The notes beneath the pieces were generated by a model. It made no database searches. It was not told the DNA's origin and worked only from the letters and a program-made list of their open reading frames with translations. Source: Rubrobacter sp. (GTDB lineage Bacteria > Actinomycetota > Rubrobacteria > Rubrobacterales > Rubrobacteraceae). From it: 8,011 nt of DNA. A program made the translations under genes and the position numbers. Numbering within the stretch: the stretch's first letter is position 1; each line of letters starts with the position of its first letter. Below, piece by piece: positions 1 to 6,662 of this stretch. The stretch is taken from NCBI GenBank assembly GCA_016781775.1, contig JADDPR010000397.1:1-8011 (forward strand), written 5' to 3'.

Positions 1-130
1 CGAGCAGGAGCAGCGCGAGGGACTGCAAACGGACTACGACGAGATCTACGTGCGGGTCAACACCGGCATCAGCAACATAGAGAAGGAGATTCACGACGTG
101 GCCCCGGAGCGGGAGCCGCGCGCTACGTAA
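1..130 (+). CDS. 3' end of an unidentified protein gene (partial)
   Basis: Only the last 42 codons are present, read from base 2 and ending in TAA at 128-130. The visible peptide is hydrophilic and charged. It begins E-Q-E-Q-R-E-G-L, has a central Y-D-E-I-Y-V-R-V segment and ends E-P-R-A-T. It looks like a helical, soluble C-terminal tail, with no recognisable catalytic motif and no membrane segment. Third codon positions are mostly G or C, as in the other genes here. A strong intrinsic terminator starts 32 bases after the stop, so this is the last gene of its transcript. It converges with the minus-strand signalling genes. I cannot assign a family from this fragment. The frame choice is fairly safe: it has the expected codon bias, and its stop is placed just ahead of the terminator. 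Confidence 0.6.
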   Translation, partial: EQEQREGLQTDYDEIYVRVNTGISNIEKEIHDVAPEREPRAT

Positions 131-161
131 CGCAGATCTCCTAATCCTTGGGAACCGCTCT

Positions 162-200
162 ACGGGGCCTCCGTCACCGGACGGGGGCCCCGTTTTTTTT
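162..200 (+). terminator. Rho-independent terminator
   Basis: Bases 162-175 pair with 180-193 as a 14-bp stem that includes one G-U pair (170 with 185). The loop is four bases (176-179). Eight T residues run from 193 to 200. This is a textbook intrinsic terminator for the plus-strand gene ending at 130. On the minus strand the hairpin is not followed by a U-rich run, so it should not work efficiently in that direction, although the stem could still protect 3' ends of minus-strand transcripts. Confidence 0.93.
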
Positions 201-333
201 CGTCCTCCACCGGGCAATGGAAGAGGCGTAGCCGGAGGTATCCCTGAGCGGTACACCCATTGATGACGCGCGGCAGTAGGGGCCCGCTTTGGGATCGGAA
301 TCGCGTGGCACGGCAGCGACGAGGGATAGGGCG
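201..333. other. Convergent intergenic spacer, no gene seen
   Basis: This 133-base stretch lies between the plus-strand terminator and the stop of the minus-strand REC-PAS-GAF kinase (TAA at 334-336). I see no convincing coding frame, no tRNA-like fold and no second intrinsic terminator. A G-G-G-C-C-C palindrome near 280 has no adjacent T-run. The minus-strand operon therefore has no obvious intrinsic terminator of its own here. It may end by Rho, or beyond the hairpin at 162-193. Confidence 0.5.
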
Positions 334-2412
334 TTACCCCGCGTTCAGGTCCGGCTCCTTACCGGTGGCGGGCCGTAACAGGACGTCGGCCACGGTCTTG
401 CCTGCCGGGTCGCCGAGCAGGGGGATCTCGGCAAGCACGAGGGTGCCGACTCCGGGACGGCTCGCCACACGGAACACGCCGCCGAGCAGGGTGATCCTCT
501 CGCGCATCCCCGCCATTCCCACCCTCTCGCCGGGGCCGCCCCCAGAGCCATCCGCGGGCACGAAGCCTCGTCCGTAGTCGCGGATGCGCAGCCGGATAGC
601 GCCCCTCTCCCCGGGGCCCAGAGGCCCGGTCGGTCGCCGGACGAGTGAGATGTCCACGCGCGTGGTACCGGCGTGCTTGCCGACGTTGTTTAACGCCTCC
701 TGGACGACGCGGAAGATCGCGGTCTCGGTGGCGGCCGGCAGGCGCTCGTCCCCCAGGGCGTCCTCGTAGGCTATGCGCCATCCGTCGGCCCTCAGAGCGT
801 CGAGGTGGAGGCGGATGGCGCTCGGCAGCCCGAACTCGTCGAGGGCCGTGGGCCGGAGGTCGGCGATGACCCGTCGCGCCTCGCCGACGGTCTGGCGCAC
901 GAGTTTGGCGGCCCTGTCCAGGTCTTCCCGGCCCTCGTTGGTCGCCGGGGGGTGGAAGTGGGCGAAGGCCTGTAGGTGTTGGTGGGCGGCGGCGGCGACC
1001 TGGGCGAGGCCGTCGTGGACCTCGTAGGCGACCCTGCGCCGCTCCTCCTCCTGGGCGACCAGGATCTTGCCGACAAGCTCTTGCAGCTTCTTCTCGCGCT
1101 GGGCGAGCTCGCCGTAGAGCCGGGCGTTCTCGAGGGCTCTCGCCGCCTGTCCGGTGAGGCTCTCGAAGATGCTGACGGTGCCCCCCTCGGCCAGCTCTGC
1201 GGGCCCGTATGCCTCGAGCACGCCGACGGCCCGCTCCCGCACCATCAGGGGCAGGCAGATGCCCGTCGCGAACCCGCTCTCGGGGGCGGCGAGGGAGAAG
1301 ACCTGCGTGACCTCCCCGTGGAGCGCGGCCTCTATGGCCTGCTTTACCTCGGGGGTCTTGCGGATCCTCAGCCCCGGCTCCTCGAGGCCGATGGAGCGCC
1401 AGACCTCGACGGGGTCTTCTCCTCCGCGCAAGGAGATCGCCGCGGCGGTGAGCCCGGAGATGCGGCGCATGATCTCGAGGAGCCGCGTGCCGATCTCCTC
1501 CGGCTCCAGGGTGGATCCGAGGATGATCCCGGCCTCGTGCAGCGCCATCAGGCGGTCGAGGCTGCGCCTGAGCTCGGCCTCGGCCTCCTTGCGCTCGGTG
1601 ATGTCCTCCAGCGTGCCTTCGAAGCCGACCACCTCGCCGGAAGCGCTCCGGACGGCGCGGGCGTTCATGGAGGCCCAGATCACGCTGCCGTCCTTGCGGT
1701 AGAACAGGGCCTCGAACTCGAATACCCTGCCTTCTTCTTCCATACGCCGGGCGAACTCCTCGCGCCGGGCGGGCTCGACGTAGAGCTGCCTCCCTATGTC
1801 CCGGACCTTCTCGGCCATCTCTTCGGGGGAGTCGTAGCCTAAGATGCGCGCCATCATGGGGTTGACGGTCATCAGCCGTCCCTCGGACGTGGTCTGAAAG
1901 ATGCCCTCCACCGCGTTCTCGAAGATGCCCCGGTACTTCTCCTCGGCGGTCTTGAGGGCCTCCTGGGCGTGTCGGCGCTGGCGTCGCTCCTCGGCATCCC
2001 CGAGCTCCCGCTCGACGGCGGGGGCGAGGCGGGCGAGGTTGTCCTTGGGGACGTAGTCCTGGGCGCCGGCCTTCATGATCTTGACAGCTGCGTCCTCCCC
2101 GATGTGCCCGGAGACGATGATGAACGGCAGGTCAGGCCACCCCCCGTAGCGCAAGAGCTCAAGCGCCGCCGGGGCGCTGAAGCGCGGCATGGCGTGGTCG
2201 GAGATGACGAGGTCCCACTCGCCGCCACCCTTAAGGGCGGCGAGCATGTCCCCGGCCGTCTCGACCCGCTCGTGGGAGACGCGGTAGCCGCCGCGCCTGA
2301 GCTCGCGCAGGACGAAGAGCGCGTCGTCGGGCGAGTCCTCGACGAGCAGGAGGCGCAAGGGCCGTCCCTCCCCCTCCCGCCGCGCGGAGCGCGCCTCCTC
2401 CGTAGCGCTCAA
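334..2412 (-). CDS. REC-PAS-GAF-HisKA_3 sensor histidine kinase
   Basis: This is a soluble 692-aa kinase with no membrane segment. Residues 19-140 form a receiver domain with an acidic pocket at E25/D26, phosphoacceptor D72 in S-D-H-A-M-P, S101 and K123. Residues about 155-275 are a PAS domain ending in the usual D-I-T-E-R-K linker. Residues about 285-430 are a GAF domain. A HisKA_3 (NarX/DesK-type) dimerisation domain follows, with H466 in E-V-H-D-G-L-A-Q. The HATPase_c domain has an N-box at N575/N576, D-Y-G-R-G-F (612-617) and G-M-A-G-M-R-E-R (632-639). The start is TTG: it overlaps the CHASE kinase stop as TTGA and has an AGGAGG ten bases upstream. The frame is intact. By family, it should autophosphorylate H466 and pass phosphate to a NarL/LuxR-type regulator, which is not encoded here. 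I infer that the leading REC domain lets another kinase, most simply the CHASE kinase next door, control it. What the PAS and GAF domains sense is unknown. Confidence 0.93.
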   Translation of the reverse strand: MSATEEARSARREGEGRPLRLLLVEDSPDDALFVLRELRRGGYRVSHERVETAGDMLAALKGGGEWDLVISDHAMPRFSAPAALELLRYGGWPDLPFIIVSGHIGEDAAVKIMKAGAQDYVPKDNLARLAPAVERELGDAEERRQRRHAQEALKTAEEKYRGIFENAVEGIFQTTSEGRLMTVNPMMARILGYDSPEEMAEKVRDIGRQLYVEPARREEFARRMEEEGRVFEFEALFYRKDGSVIWASMNARAVRSASGEVVGFEGTLEDITERKEAEAELRRSLDRLMALHEAGIILGSTLEPEEIGTRLLEIMRRISGLTAAAISLRGGEDPVEVWRSIGLEEPGLRIRKTPEVKQAIEAALHGEVTQVFSLAAPESGFATGICLPLMVRERAVGVLEAYGPAELAEGGTVSIFESLTGQAARALENARLYGELAQREKKLQELVGKILVAQEEERRRVAYEVHDGLAQVAAAAHQHLQAFAHFHPPATNEGREDLDRAAKLVRQTVGEARRVIADLRPTALDEFGLPSAIRLHLDALRADGWRIAYEDALGDERLPAATETAIFRVVQEALNNVGKHAGTTRVDISLVRRPTGPLGPGERGAIRLRIRDYGRGFVPADGSGGGPGERVGMAGMRERITLLGGVFRVASRPGVGTLVLAEIPLLGDPAGKTVADVLLRPATGKEPDLNAG

Positions 2413-4247
2413 CGCGCCCCGGCCTCCTCGCGCGACCCTTCGCGCGCGAGGGCGCGAGACGGGTCAAACTGGAGCCCCGGGCGGAGCGTGAAGAAGAAGG
2501 AGGCTCCGTGTCCGACCCTGCCCTCGGCCCACACCCTCCCCCCGTGGCGGTGCACGATGCGCTGCACCGTCGCCAACCCTATCCCCGTCCCCTCGAACTC
2601 GTCCGTGCCGTGCAGCCTCTGGAACGCCCCGAACAGCTTGTCCGCGTACTCCATCTCGAAGCCCGCCCCGTTGTCCCGAACGTAGTAGACCGGGACGCGG
2701 CCCAGCTCCGAGAGCCTCCGGTCTTCCCCGAAGCTCACCCTCGCCCGCTCTTCCTTCTCGGTGAACTTGAAGGCGTTGCCGAGGAGGTTGGTGAGCGCCA
2801 CCCTTATGAGATGGGGGTCGCCGTCTACCTCGATGCCGTCCTCGATCTCGAAATCGACCTCCCGATCGGGGCGGGACTCGCGGAGGCCGTCGGCCACCTC
2901 GCGGGCCAGGGAGCTAAGGTTCAATCGCTCCCGCCGCAGAGCCCCGCGCGTGACGCGCGAGAGGCCGAGGAGGTCGTCGATGAGGCGGCCCATCCGCTGG
3001 CTCGCGGCCCGGACCCGGCCCAGGTAGTCCCTTCCCTCCTCGTCGAGATCGTCGGCGTAGTCTTCGAGCAGAATCTGGGAGAAGCCGTCGATGCTCCTTA
3101 AGGGGGCGCGCAGGTCGTGGGAGACGGAGTAAGAGAATGCTTCAAGCTCGCGGTTCGTCACCTCGAGCTCGCGGTTGGCCTCCTCGAGCCCGAGGCCGGC
3201 CTCCTCGGCCCGCAGCCGGGCGCGCACCAGCATGTAGGTTATCCCGAAGAGCAGGAGGCTCACCCCCAGGCCGCTCAGGAGCACGAAGAGCGGCAGCCTG
3301 CTGTTCGCGCCCCGATCGAACCCGGGAAGCGCCTCGAAGTACAGGTTCCACTCCCTCCCCGCCACCTCGACCGGGACGGAGTCGCTGAGGGAGGAGGGGT
3401 CGCGGGACTTCCCGATGGGCAGCCCGGTGACCTCGGCGACGGCGCCGCCGAAGGAGCCGGCAGCTTCTTGGGCTTCGCTGGCGCGGCGGACGCCGTCGTC
3501 GTCGTAGAGTAGGTTCTTCGGGGTGAAGCCCTCGCCGTCGTAGACCTCGACGTCCACGGAGGGGTCGTACGATCCGTCCAGTATGCCCTTCAAGGCTCTG
3601 TTCATGGGTAGGTAGGCGACGACGTACCCCTCCAGGGCGCGCCGGCGCTCGACGACGGTACCGTGGGGCTCGCCCTTGCGGTACATCGGCAGGTACGCCA
3701 CGATCCCCTCCTCGAGCACGAGGTCCGCAAGCGACTTCGGGGGCGCCTCGGAGAGCACGAAGGTCTTGCCCGTCACCTCCACGTTCCCGGTATCCCGGGC
3801 CCGGTCCATGGTCGCGCGATCCGCCGCCATCCTGTACGGGTCGTAGCCGACGAGGCCCTCGTTGGCCTTGTTCGAGGGTTGTACGTAGGCGATGGGGTAG
3901 GAATCGGGGCCCTCTTGCCTCACGTAGCCGAGCATCTGGATGCCCTCGTAACGCCTCTCGAGTTCCAGGCCGTCCGCGAAGCCGCCCCACTCATCCTCGC
4001 TCACGGCCGAGGAGGCCGAGAAGAGACCGCGGGCGCCGAACATGACGTTGACGTAGCGCTCCAGGCGGCGGCCCATGGCCTCCCGCGAGGTCTGTACGGT
4101 GTCGTCGAAGCGCACCCGCGCCGAAGCCTCGGCGTTCTGGCGCACGTAGTAGGAGGCAAGGAAGGTCAGGATGAGAGCGACGAGCAGCACCGCGTAGGCC
4201 AGGATCGCGCGGCGCAGATGGCCCAGAACCGCTCCGAGGAGGTGCAT
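2409..4247 (-). CDS. CHASE-domain transmembrane sensor histidine kinase
   Basis: This is a 612-aa membrane kinase. A membrane helix at about 13-35 is followed by an extracytoplasmic CHASE domain (about 70-300). Its family hallmarks are R-Y-E-G-I-Q-M-L-G-Y (99-108), Y-P-I-A-Y-V-Q-P (117-124), G-Y-D-P-Y-R-M-A-A-D-R (134-144), D-T-G-N (152-155) and L-E-G-Y-V-V (205-210). A second membrane helix (about 318-342) and a short E/R-rich coiled coil (343-370) lead to the kinase core. HisKA has H377 in S-V-S-H-D-L-R-A-P-L. HATPase_c has N487 and N491, D-N-G-A-G-F (525-530) and G-T-G-I-G-L-A (553-559). The core resembles the Cph1/phytochrome kinase group. The ATG at 4247 has GGAGG ten bases upstream and lies six bases after the response-regulator stop. 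CHASE domains bind small extracellular ligands, such as cytokinins in plant receptors, but the ligand here is unknown. The natural partner is the upstream Rcp1-like regulator, matching the Cph1-Rcp1 pairing (inference). Confidence 0.95.
   Translation of the reverse strand: MHLLGAVLGHLRRAILAYAVLLVALILTFLASYYVRQNAEASARVRFDDTVQTSREAMGRRLERYVNVMFGARGLFSASSAVSEDEWGGFADGLELERRYEGIQMLGYVRQEGPDSYPIAYVQPSNKANEGLVGYDPYRMAADRATMDRARDTGNVEVTGKTFVLSEAPPKSLADLVLEEGIVAYLPMYRKGEPHGTVVERRRALEGYVVAYLPMNRALKGILDGSYDPSVDVEVYDGEGFTPKNLLYDDDGVRRASEAQEAAGSFGGAVAEVTGLPIGKSRDPSSLSDSVPVEVAGREWNLYFEALPGFDRGANSRLPLFVLLSGLGVSLLLFGITYMLVRARLRAEEAGLGLEEANRELEVTNRELEAFSYSVSHDLRAPLRSIDGFSQILLEDYADDLDEEGRDYLGRVRAASQRMGRLIDDLLGLSRVTRGALRRERLNLSSLAREVADGLRESRPDREVDFEIEDGIEVDGDPHLIRVALTNLLGNAFKFTEKEERARVSFGEDRRLSELGRVPVYYVRDNGAGFEMEYADKLFGAFQRLHGTDEFEGTGIGLATVQRIVHRHGGRVWAEGRVGHGASFFFTLRPGLQFDPSRALAREGSREEAGAR
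2423..2428 (-). promoter_or_regulatory. Ribosome binding site supporting the TTG start at 2412
   Basis: The minus strand reads AGGAGG here, ten bases before the TTG at 2412-2410. The site lies inside the end of the CHASE kinase gene. It supports the TTG as a real start and suggests coupled translation, since the TTG overlaps the upstream TGA (2411-2409). Confidence 0.65.
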
Positions 4248-4253
4248 CGGTCC

Positions 4254-4694
4254 CTAGCCTCCCCGCCTCGGGGTCTCGTTCAAGACCAGCCAGTAGAGCC
4301 CGAGCTGGCGGACCGCCTCGATGAATTGGGCGAAGTCGACGGGTTTGCGGATGTAGCTGTTCGCCCCGTAGCCGTAGCCGTCCACGAGGTCTTGCTGCTC
4401 CTTGGAAGAGGTGAGGATCACCACCGGCAACAAGCTCGTCCGCTCGTTCCCCCTGAGACGCCTCAAGACCTCCAGCCCGTCGAGCTTTGGGAGCTTGAGG
4501 TCCAGCAGTATCACCTGCGGCATGACGCTCAGATCCCGCCCCTCGTAAGCCCCCGTGCCGAACAGATAATCCAGGGCCTCGACCCCGTCGCGGGCGACCA
4601 CGACCTCGTTGCCGATATTGTTCTTCTTGAGGGCCCGCCGGGTTAGAAGCTCGTCGTCCGGGTTATCCTCGACCAGTAGGATTATCTTGCTCAC
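4254..4694 (-). CDS. Rcp1-like single-domain response regulator
   Basis: This 146-aa protein is a lone receiver domain with no DNA-binding or enzymatic output. It has the acidic pair E9/D10 in L-V-E-D-N-P-D-D, phosphoacceptor D65 in L-L-D-L-K-L-P, T95 in V-I-L-T-S-S, and K117 in R-K-P-V-D. The long loop around 46-57 and the C-terminal L-G-L-Y-W-L-V-L-N-E are typical of the Rcp1 family, the partners of cyanobacterial phytochrome Cph1. There the C-terminal part helps dimerisation. I chose the GTG at 4694: the conserved domain begins right there (S-K-I-I-L-L-V-E-D), and a GAGGGG sits at 4699-4704. The frame stays open upstream to an ATG at 4883, but that extra 63-residue stretch is low in conserved character and crosses the likely promoter. 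The gene ends six bases before the CHASE kinase start, so the two are almost certainly co-transcribed and likely form a kinase-regulator pair. Output is presumably by protein-protein contact or onward phosphotransfer. Confidence 0.93.
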   Translation of the reverse strand: MSKIILLVEDNPDDELLTRRALKKNNIGNEVVVARDGVEALDYLFGTGAYEGRDLSVMPQVILLDLKLPKLDGLEVLRRLRGNERTSLLPVVILTSSKEQQDLVDGYGYGANSYIRKPVDFAQFIEAVRQLGLYWLVLNETPRRGG

Positions 4695-4698
4695 CTTA

Positions 4699-4704
4699 CC
4701 CCTC
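4699..4704 (-). promoter_or_regulatory. Ribosome binding site deciding the GTG start at 4694
   Basis: The minus strand reads GAGGGG, four bases before the GTG at 4694-4692. This spacing and the onset of receiver-domain homology favour the short form over the in-frame ATG at 4883, which has no good Shine-Dalgarno sequence. Confidence 0.55.
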
Positions 4705-4853
4705 GCGGCTCCGGTAGATCCTGCTCCCGGCATCTTCCGAAGACGAGAAAGCTTTGGGTGACCCCACCCCCCGACCCTCGTATGCCCACAGCCCCATGCC
4801 TCGCCCCTTCTCCCACCTGCGTTTGCAGGGGGGCACCCGACAAGATGGACATA

Positions 4854-4883
4854 TTTATAACGGCTTACACAACCGCGGCGCAA
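4854..4883 (-). promoter_or_regulatory. Candidate promoter of the response regulator-CHASE kinase-REC kinase operon
   Basis: On the minus strand, TTGCGC (4883-4878) is separated by 18 bases from TATAAA (4859-4854), a sigma-70-like pair. The surrounding A/T-rich patch (4851-4860) is the most AT-rich spot in this otherwise very GC-rich gap. A transcript starting near 4846 would carry a leader of about 150 bases before the regulator's GTG. The leader contains a small hairpin with C-C-T-G-C/G-C-A-G-G arms (4816-4829). I did not recognise a known riboswitch. The call rests on consensus matching by eye only. Confidence 0.4.
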
Positions 4884-4918
4884 CCGCAGGCACGGCCGGG
4901 GGTTAGCCTACGGGGGGA

Positions 4919-6530
4919 TCAGTCGCGCAGGGGCAGGCGTATCCTCGCGTAGGTACCTCCGCCGGGGACGCTCTCGACCGCGAGGTCGCCACCGTGCTGC
5001 TCGACGATGGCCTTGGTGAGGGCCAGGCCGACGCGGGGCCGTCCGTCCACGTTTTCGGAGCCCGGGTCGAAGGCTTCGTTTATAAGAGATTGCTCGACAC
5101 CCTCGCCGTCGTCGGCGACCTCAATGAGGAGGTCCATGCCGTCTTCGGAGACCCGCGAGCGTAGCCCGAGCCGCCCGCCGGCCTCGGGCAGGGCCGAGAG
5201 CGCGTTCTGCAGAAGCTCCCCGACGGACTCGCGCAGCTTCAAGCGGTCCACCACCGCGTAGCCGACCTCGGGGGCGATGTCCAGCTCGATGCTGACGGCC
5301 CGCTTGGTGAACTCGTCCTGGAAGCGCAGGAAGACCCGGTAGAGGAGCGCCCGTATGTCCGTGCGTGAGAGGTTGAGGTCGAGGGGGAAACCGAAATCGG
5401 TGATGCGAGCCCATCGAGCTGCCCGACGAGATCTTCCCTTTCGACGGCGTGTCCGTTCCTCCCACCCGCGTCTTCAAGCTGGGTTATCCTCGAACGCAAC
5501 TGGGAGACCAGGCGGTGAAGCGTGACCCTGGAGGGGGAATTGCGCCAGGCGCGGGCATCCCCGTCGCCGTTTGCGCCGGCCGCGGTCAGGGCCAGTCCGT
5601 TTATCCCCTCCCGGCGTGAGATCGCCTCCATGGCCCGGTTGAACGCCCGGCTCACCTCCCCGAGCTCGTCGGCCCGCTCCTCGTCGAGGCGGCGGTCCAG
5701 GTCCCCCTTCCCGACGTCGTCGAGCGCCTGCCTGAGCTCGCGGAGCGGTCGGAAGAGATCCGAGGCGAGGTACGCGGCCAGCAGCAGGAGCAGCGACAAG
5801 GTGCCGAAGACCGCGAAGATCAGGACGAGCTGCGCCGTCCTGCGGGTGTTCTGCGTCTGTACCAGAACATCCTCCCGCGCGTCCTGGTCCGAGGCGATTG
5901 CCCTGTTGGTCGCAGACTCGAAAGCCTGGAAGCTGTTCTCGTTCGGCTGCTCCTGCGCGAAGCTCACGAGCTCGAACCGGGGCTCCCCCAGTCCGCTTCC
6001 TTCGAGGTCATAGTTGTCGGACTCGCCGCCCTCGAAGTCGTCCTCGTCCGGTTGTTGGATCGGCGCGGGTGATTCCTGCGACAGGTCGGGATCTTGCTGC
6101 ACCTCTAGCCGCCTCTCGGCCAGTTCCACCGCCTCGCTCCTGCGCCCGGCCTGCACCAGGTCGAAGACCTCGTTGGCGTCCCGCACGACCATCTCGTAGG
6201 CGGCGCGAACCTCGTCTACCTGCTGCCGTTCTTCTTCGGTGTCCGCCAGGCTGGCCCACGTGTCGAGATCTTGATCCACCGTCCGTATGGCCCCGTCGAA
6301 CTCCTGGCGGGCGTTGGAGTCCTCCTCGGCGACGACGTCCGACACTTCCTTGAGGGCCCGGAAGTCGCGGCCTGCACCTGCTGGGCCTCCAGGCTGCGCG
6401 TGTAGTGGCGCTGAAGCTGCTCGCCGGTGGCCCCCCACTGGAAGGTCGCCCAGATCGAGACGCCGGCGACGAGGAGGCCGAGGAGTACGAAGGTCCCGAA
6501 GGTTACGAAGAGTTTGCGTCGTAGGTTCAT
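4919..6530 (-). pseudogene. HAMP-domain sensor histidine kinase, broken by two frameshifts
   Basis: Repairing two single-base losses (at 6366-6368 and 5405-5407) gives one 537-aa protein; numbers below use that reading. A membrane helix (about 8-30), a roughly 200-aa extracytoplasmic helical region, and a second helix (about 233-257) lead into a HAMP domain (about 258-305, beginning F-R-P-L-R-E-L). The dimerisation helix has H339 in an atypical box, H-R-L-V-S-Q-L, where H-E-L-R-T-P-L is usual. HATPase_c has an N-box (L-L-Q-N-A-L, 440-445), D-D-G-E-G-V (474-479), a weak G2 box (R-P-R-V-G-L-A-L, 498-505) and G-G-G-T (524-527). The ATG at 6530 has GGAG five bases upstream and follows the permease stop by 16 bases. 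Unrepaired, no piece holds both sensor and ATPase. Codon bias and conserved motifs persist across both breaks, so sequencing error or very recent decay fits better than an old pseudogene. No ligand or partner can be named. Confidence 0.85.
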
Positions 6531-6533
6531 GTG

Positions 6534-6539
6534 CTCTCC
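6534..6539 (-). promoter_or_regulatory. Ribosome binding site of the HAMP kinase
   Basis: The minus strand reads GGAGAG, with GGAG five bases before the ATG at 6530. It sits in the 16-base gap after the permease stop (6549-6547). This makes 6530 a well-supported start and leaves no room for a separate promoter outside the permease gene. Confidence 0.6.
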
Positions 6540-6546
6540 AGAGGTC

Positions 6547-6662
6547 TCAAAGGGCCAGGCCGGTCCACTGCCAGTAGCCGTAGTAGAACAGCACGATCAG
6601 GGCGAGGTGGATTATCAGCAGCACCGAGCTCAGGCGGAGAAGGTCCGCGGGCTGGTAGGTCT
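6547..6662 (-). other. Displaced C-terminal coding segment of the permease
   Basis: In the frame that ends with TGA at 6549-6547, this segment encodes E-T-Y-Q-P-A-D-L-L-R followed by a long hydrophobic helix (S-V-L-L-I-I-H-L-A-L-I-V-L-F) and the end W-Q-W-T-G-L-A-L. That is the expected final membrane helix of the permease above. It connects to the main frame only if the G tract at 6663-6672 were 8 or 11 bases long instead of 10. Joined, the protein would be about 458 aa from the 7922 start. The segment ends 16 bases before the HAMP kinase ATG. Confidence 0.8.

Larger units (their letters stand above)
4695..4918. other. 224-base intergenic gap between kinase and response regulator
   Basis: The gap separates the stop of the HAMP kinase (TGA 4921-4919) from the response-regulator start. 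It holds the candidate promoter at 4854-4883, a five-base-pair hairpin with a four-base loop at 4816-4829, and several G-rich runs on the minus strand (for example around 4761-4777). No T-run follows any hairpin on the minus strand, so I see no intrinsic terminator for the upstream kinase. Read-through from the permease-kinase pair into the three-gene operon is therefore possible. Confidence 0.5.

Noticed and set aside
162..193. The terminator hairpin as a bidirectional terminator for the minus-strand operon.
   Set aside because: On the minus strand the stem is followed by A-G-A-G-C-G-G, not by a U-run, so intrinsic termination in that direction is not supported.
976..1842. A 288-codon plus-strand frame antisense to the REC-PAS-GAF kinase, and a similar 327-codon one at 3663-4646.
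   Set aside because: Long antisense frames are expected in GC-rich genes with biased third positions. Their products show no family features, while the minus-strand proteins carry full domain motifs.
4733..4743. Short inverted repeat T-C-T-T-C/G-A-A-G-A with one central base in the intergenic gap, a possible operator.
   Set aside because: The five-base arms are too short to separate from chance in one copy, and no second copy was seen nearby.
4816..4834. The leader region was considered as a cobalamin or c-di-GMP riboswitch because of its G-G-T-G-C-C and G-C-A-A-A-C elements.
   Set aside because: The remaining conserved core elements of those classes are not found in the expected order.
4691..4852. 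A 53-codon minus-strand frame starting ATG at 4852 whose TGA overlaps the GTG of the response regulator (GTGA), resembling a coupled leader peptide.
   Set aside because: No Shine-Dalgarno sequence precedes the ATG, the ATG lies only two bases after the candidate -10 box, and the product is Gly-rich with weak codon bias. The overlap is most likely chance.
4695..4883. Longer 209-aa version of the response regulator starting at an ATG at 4883.
   Set aside because: The extra N-terminal residues have no receiver homology, no ribosome site supports that ATG, and the stretch covers the likely promoter. The GTG at 4694 fits the family start and has GAGGGG upstream.
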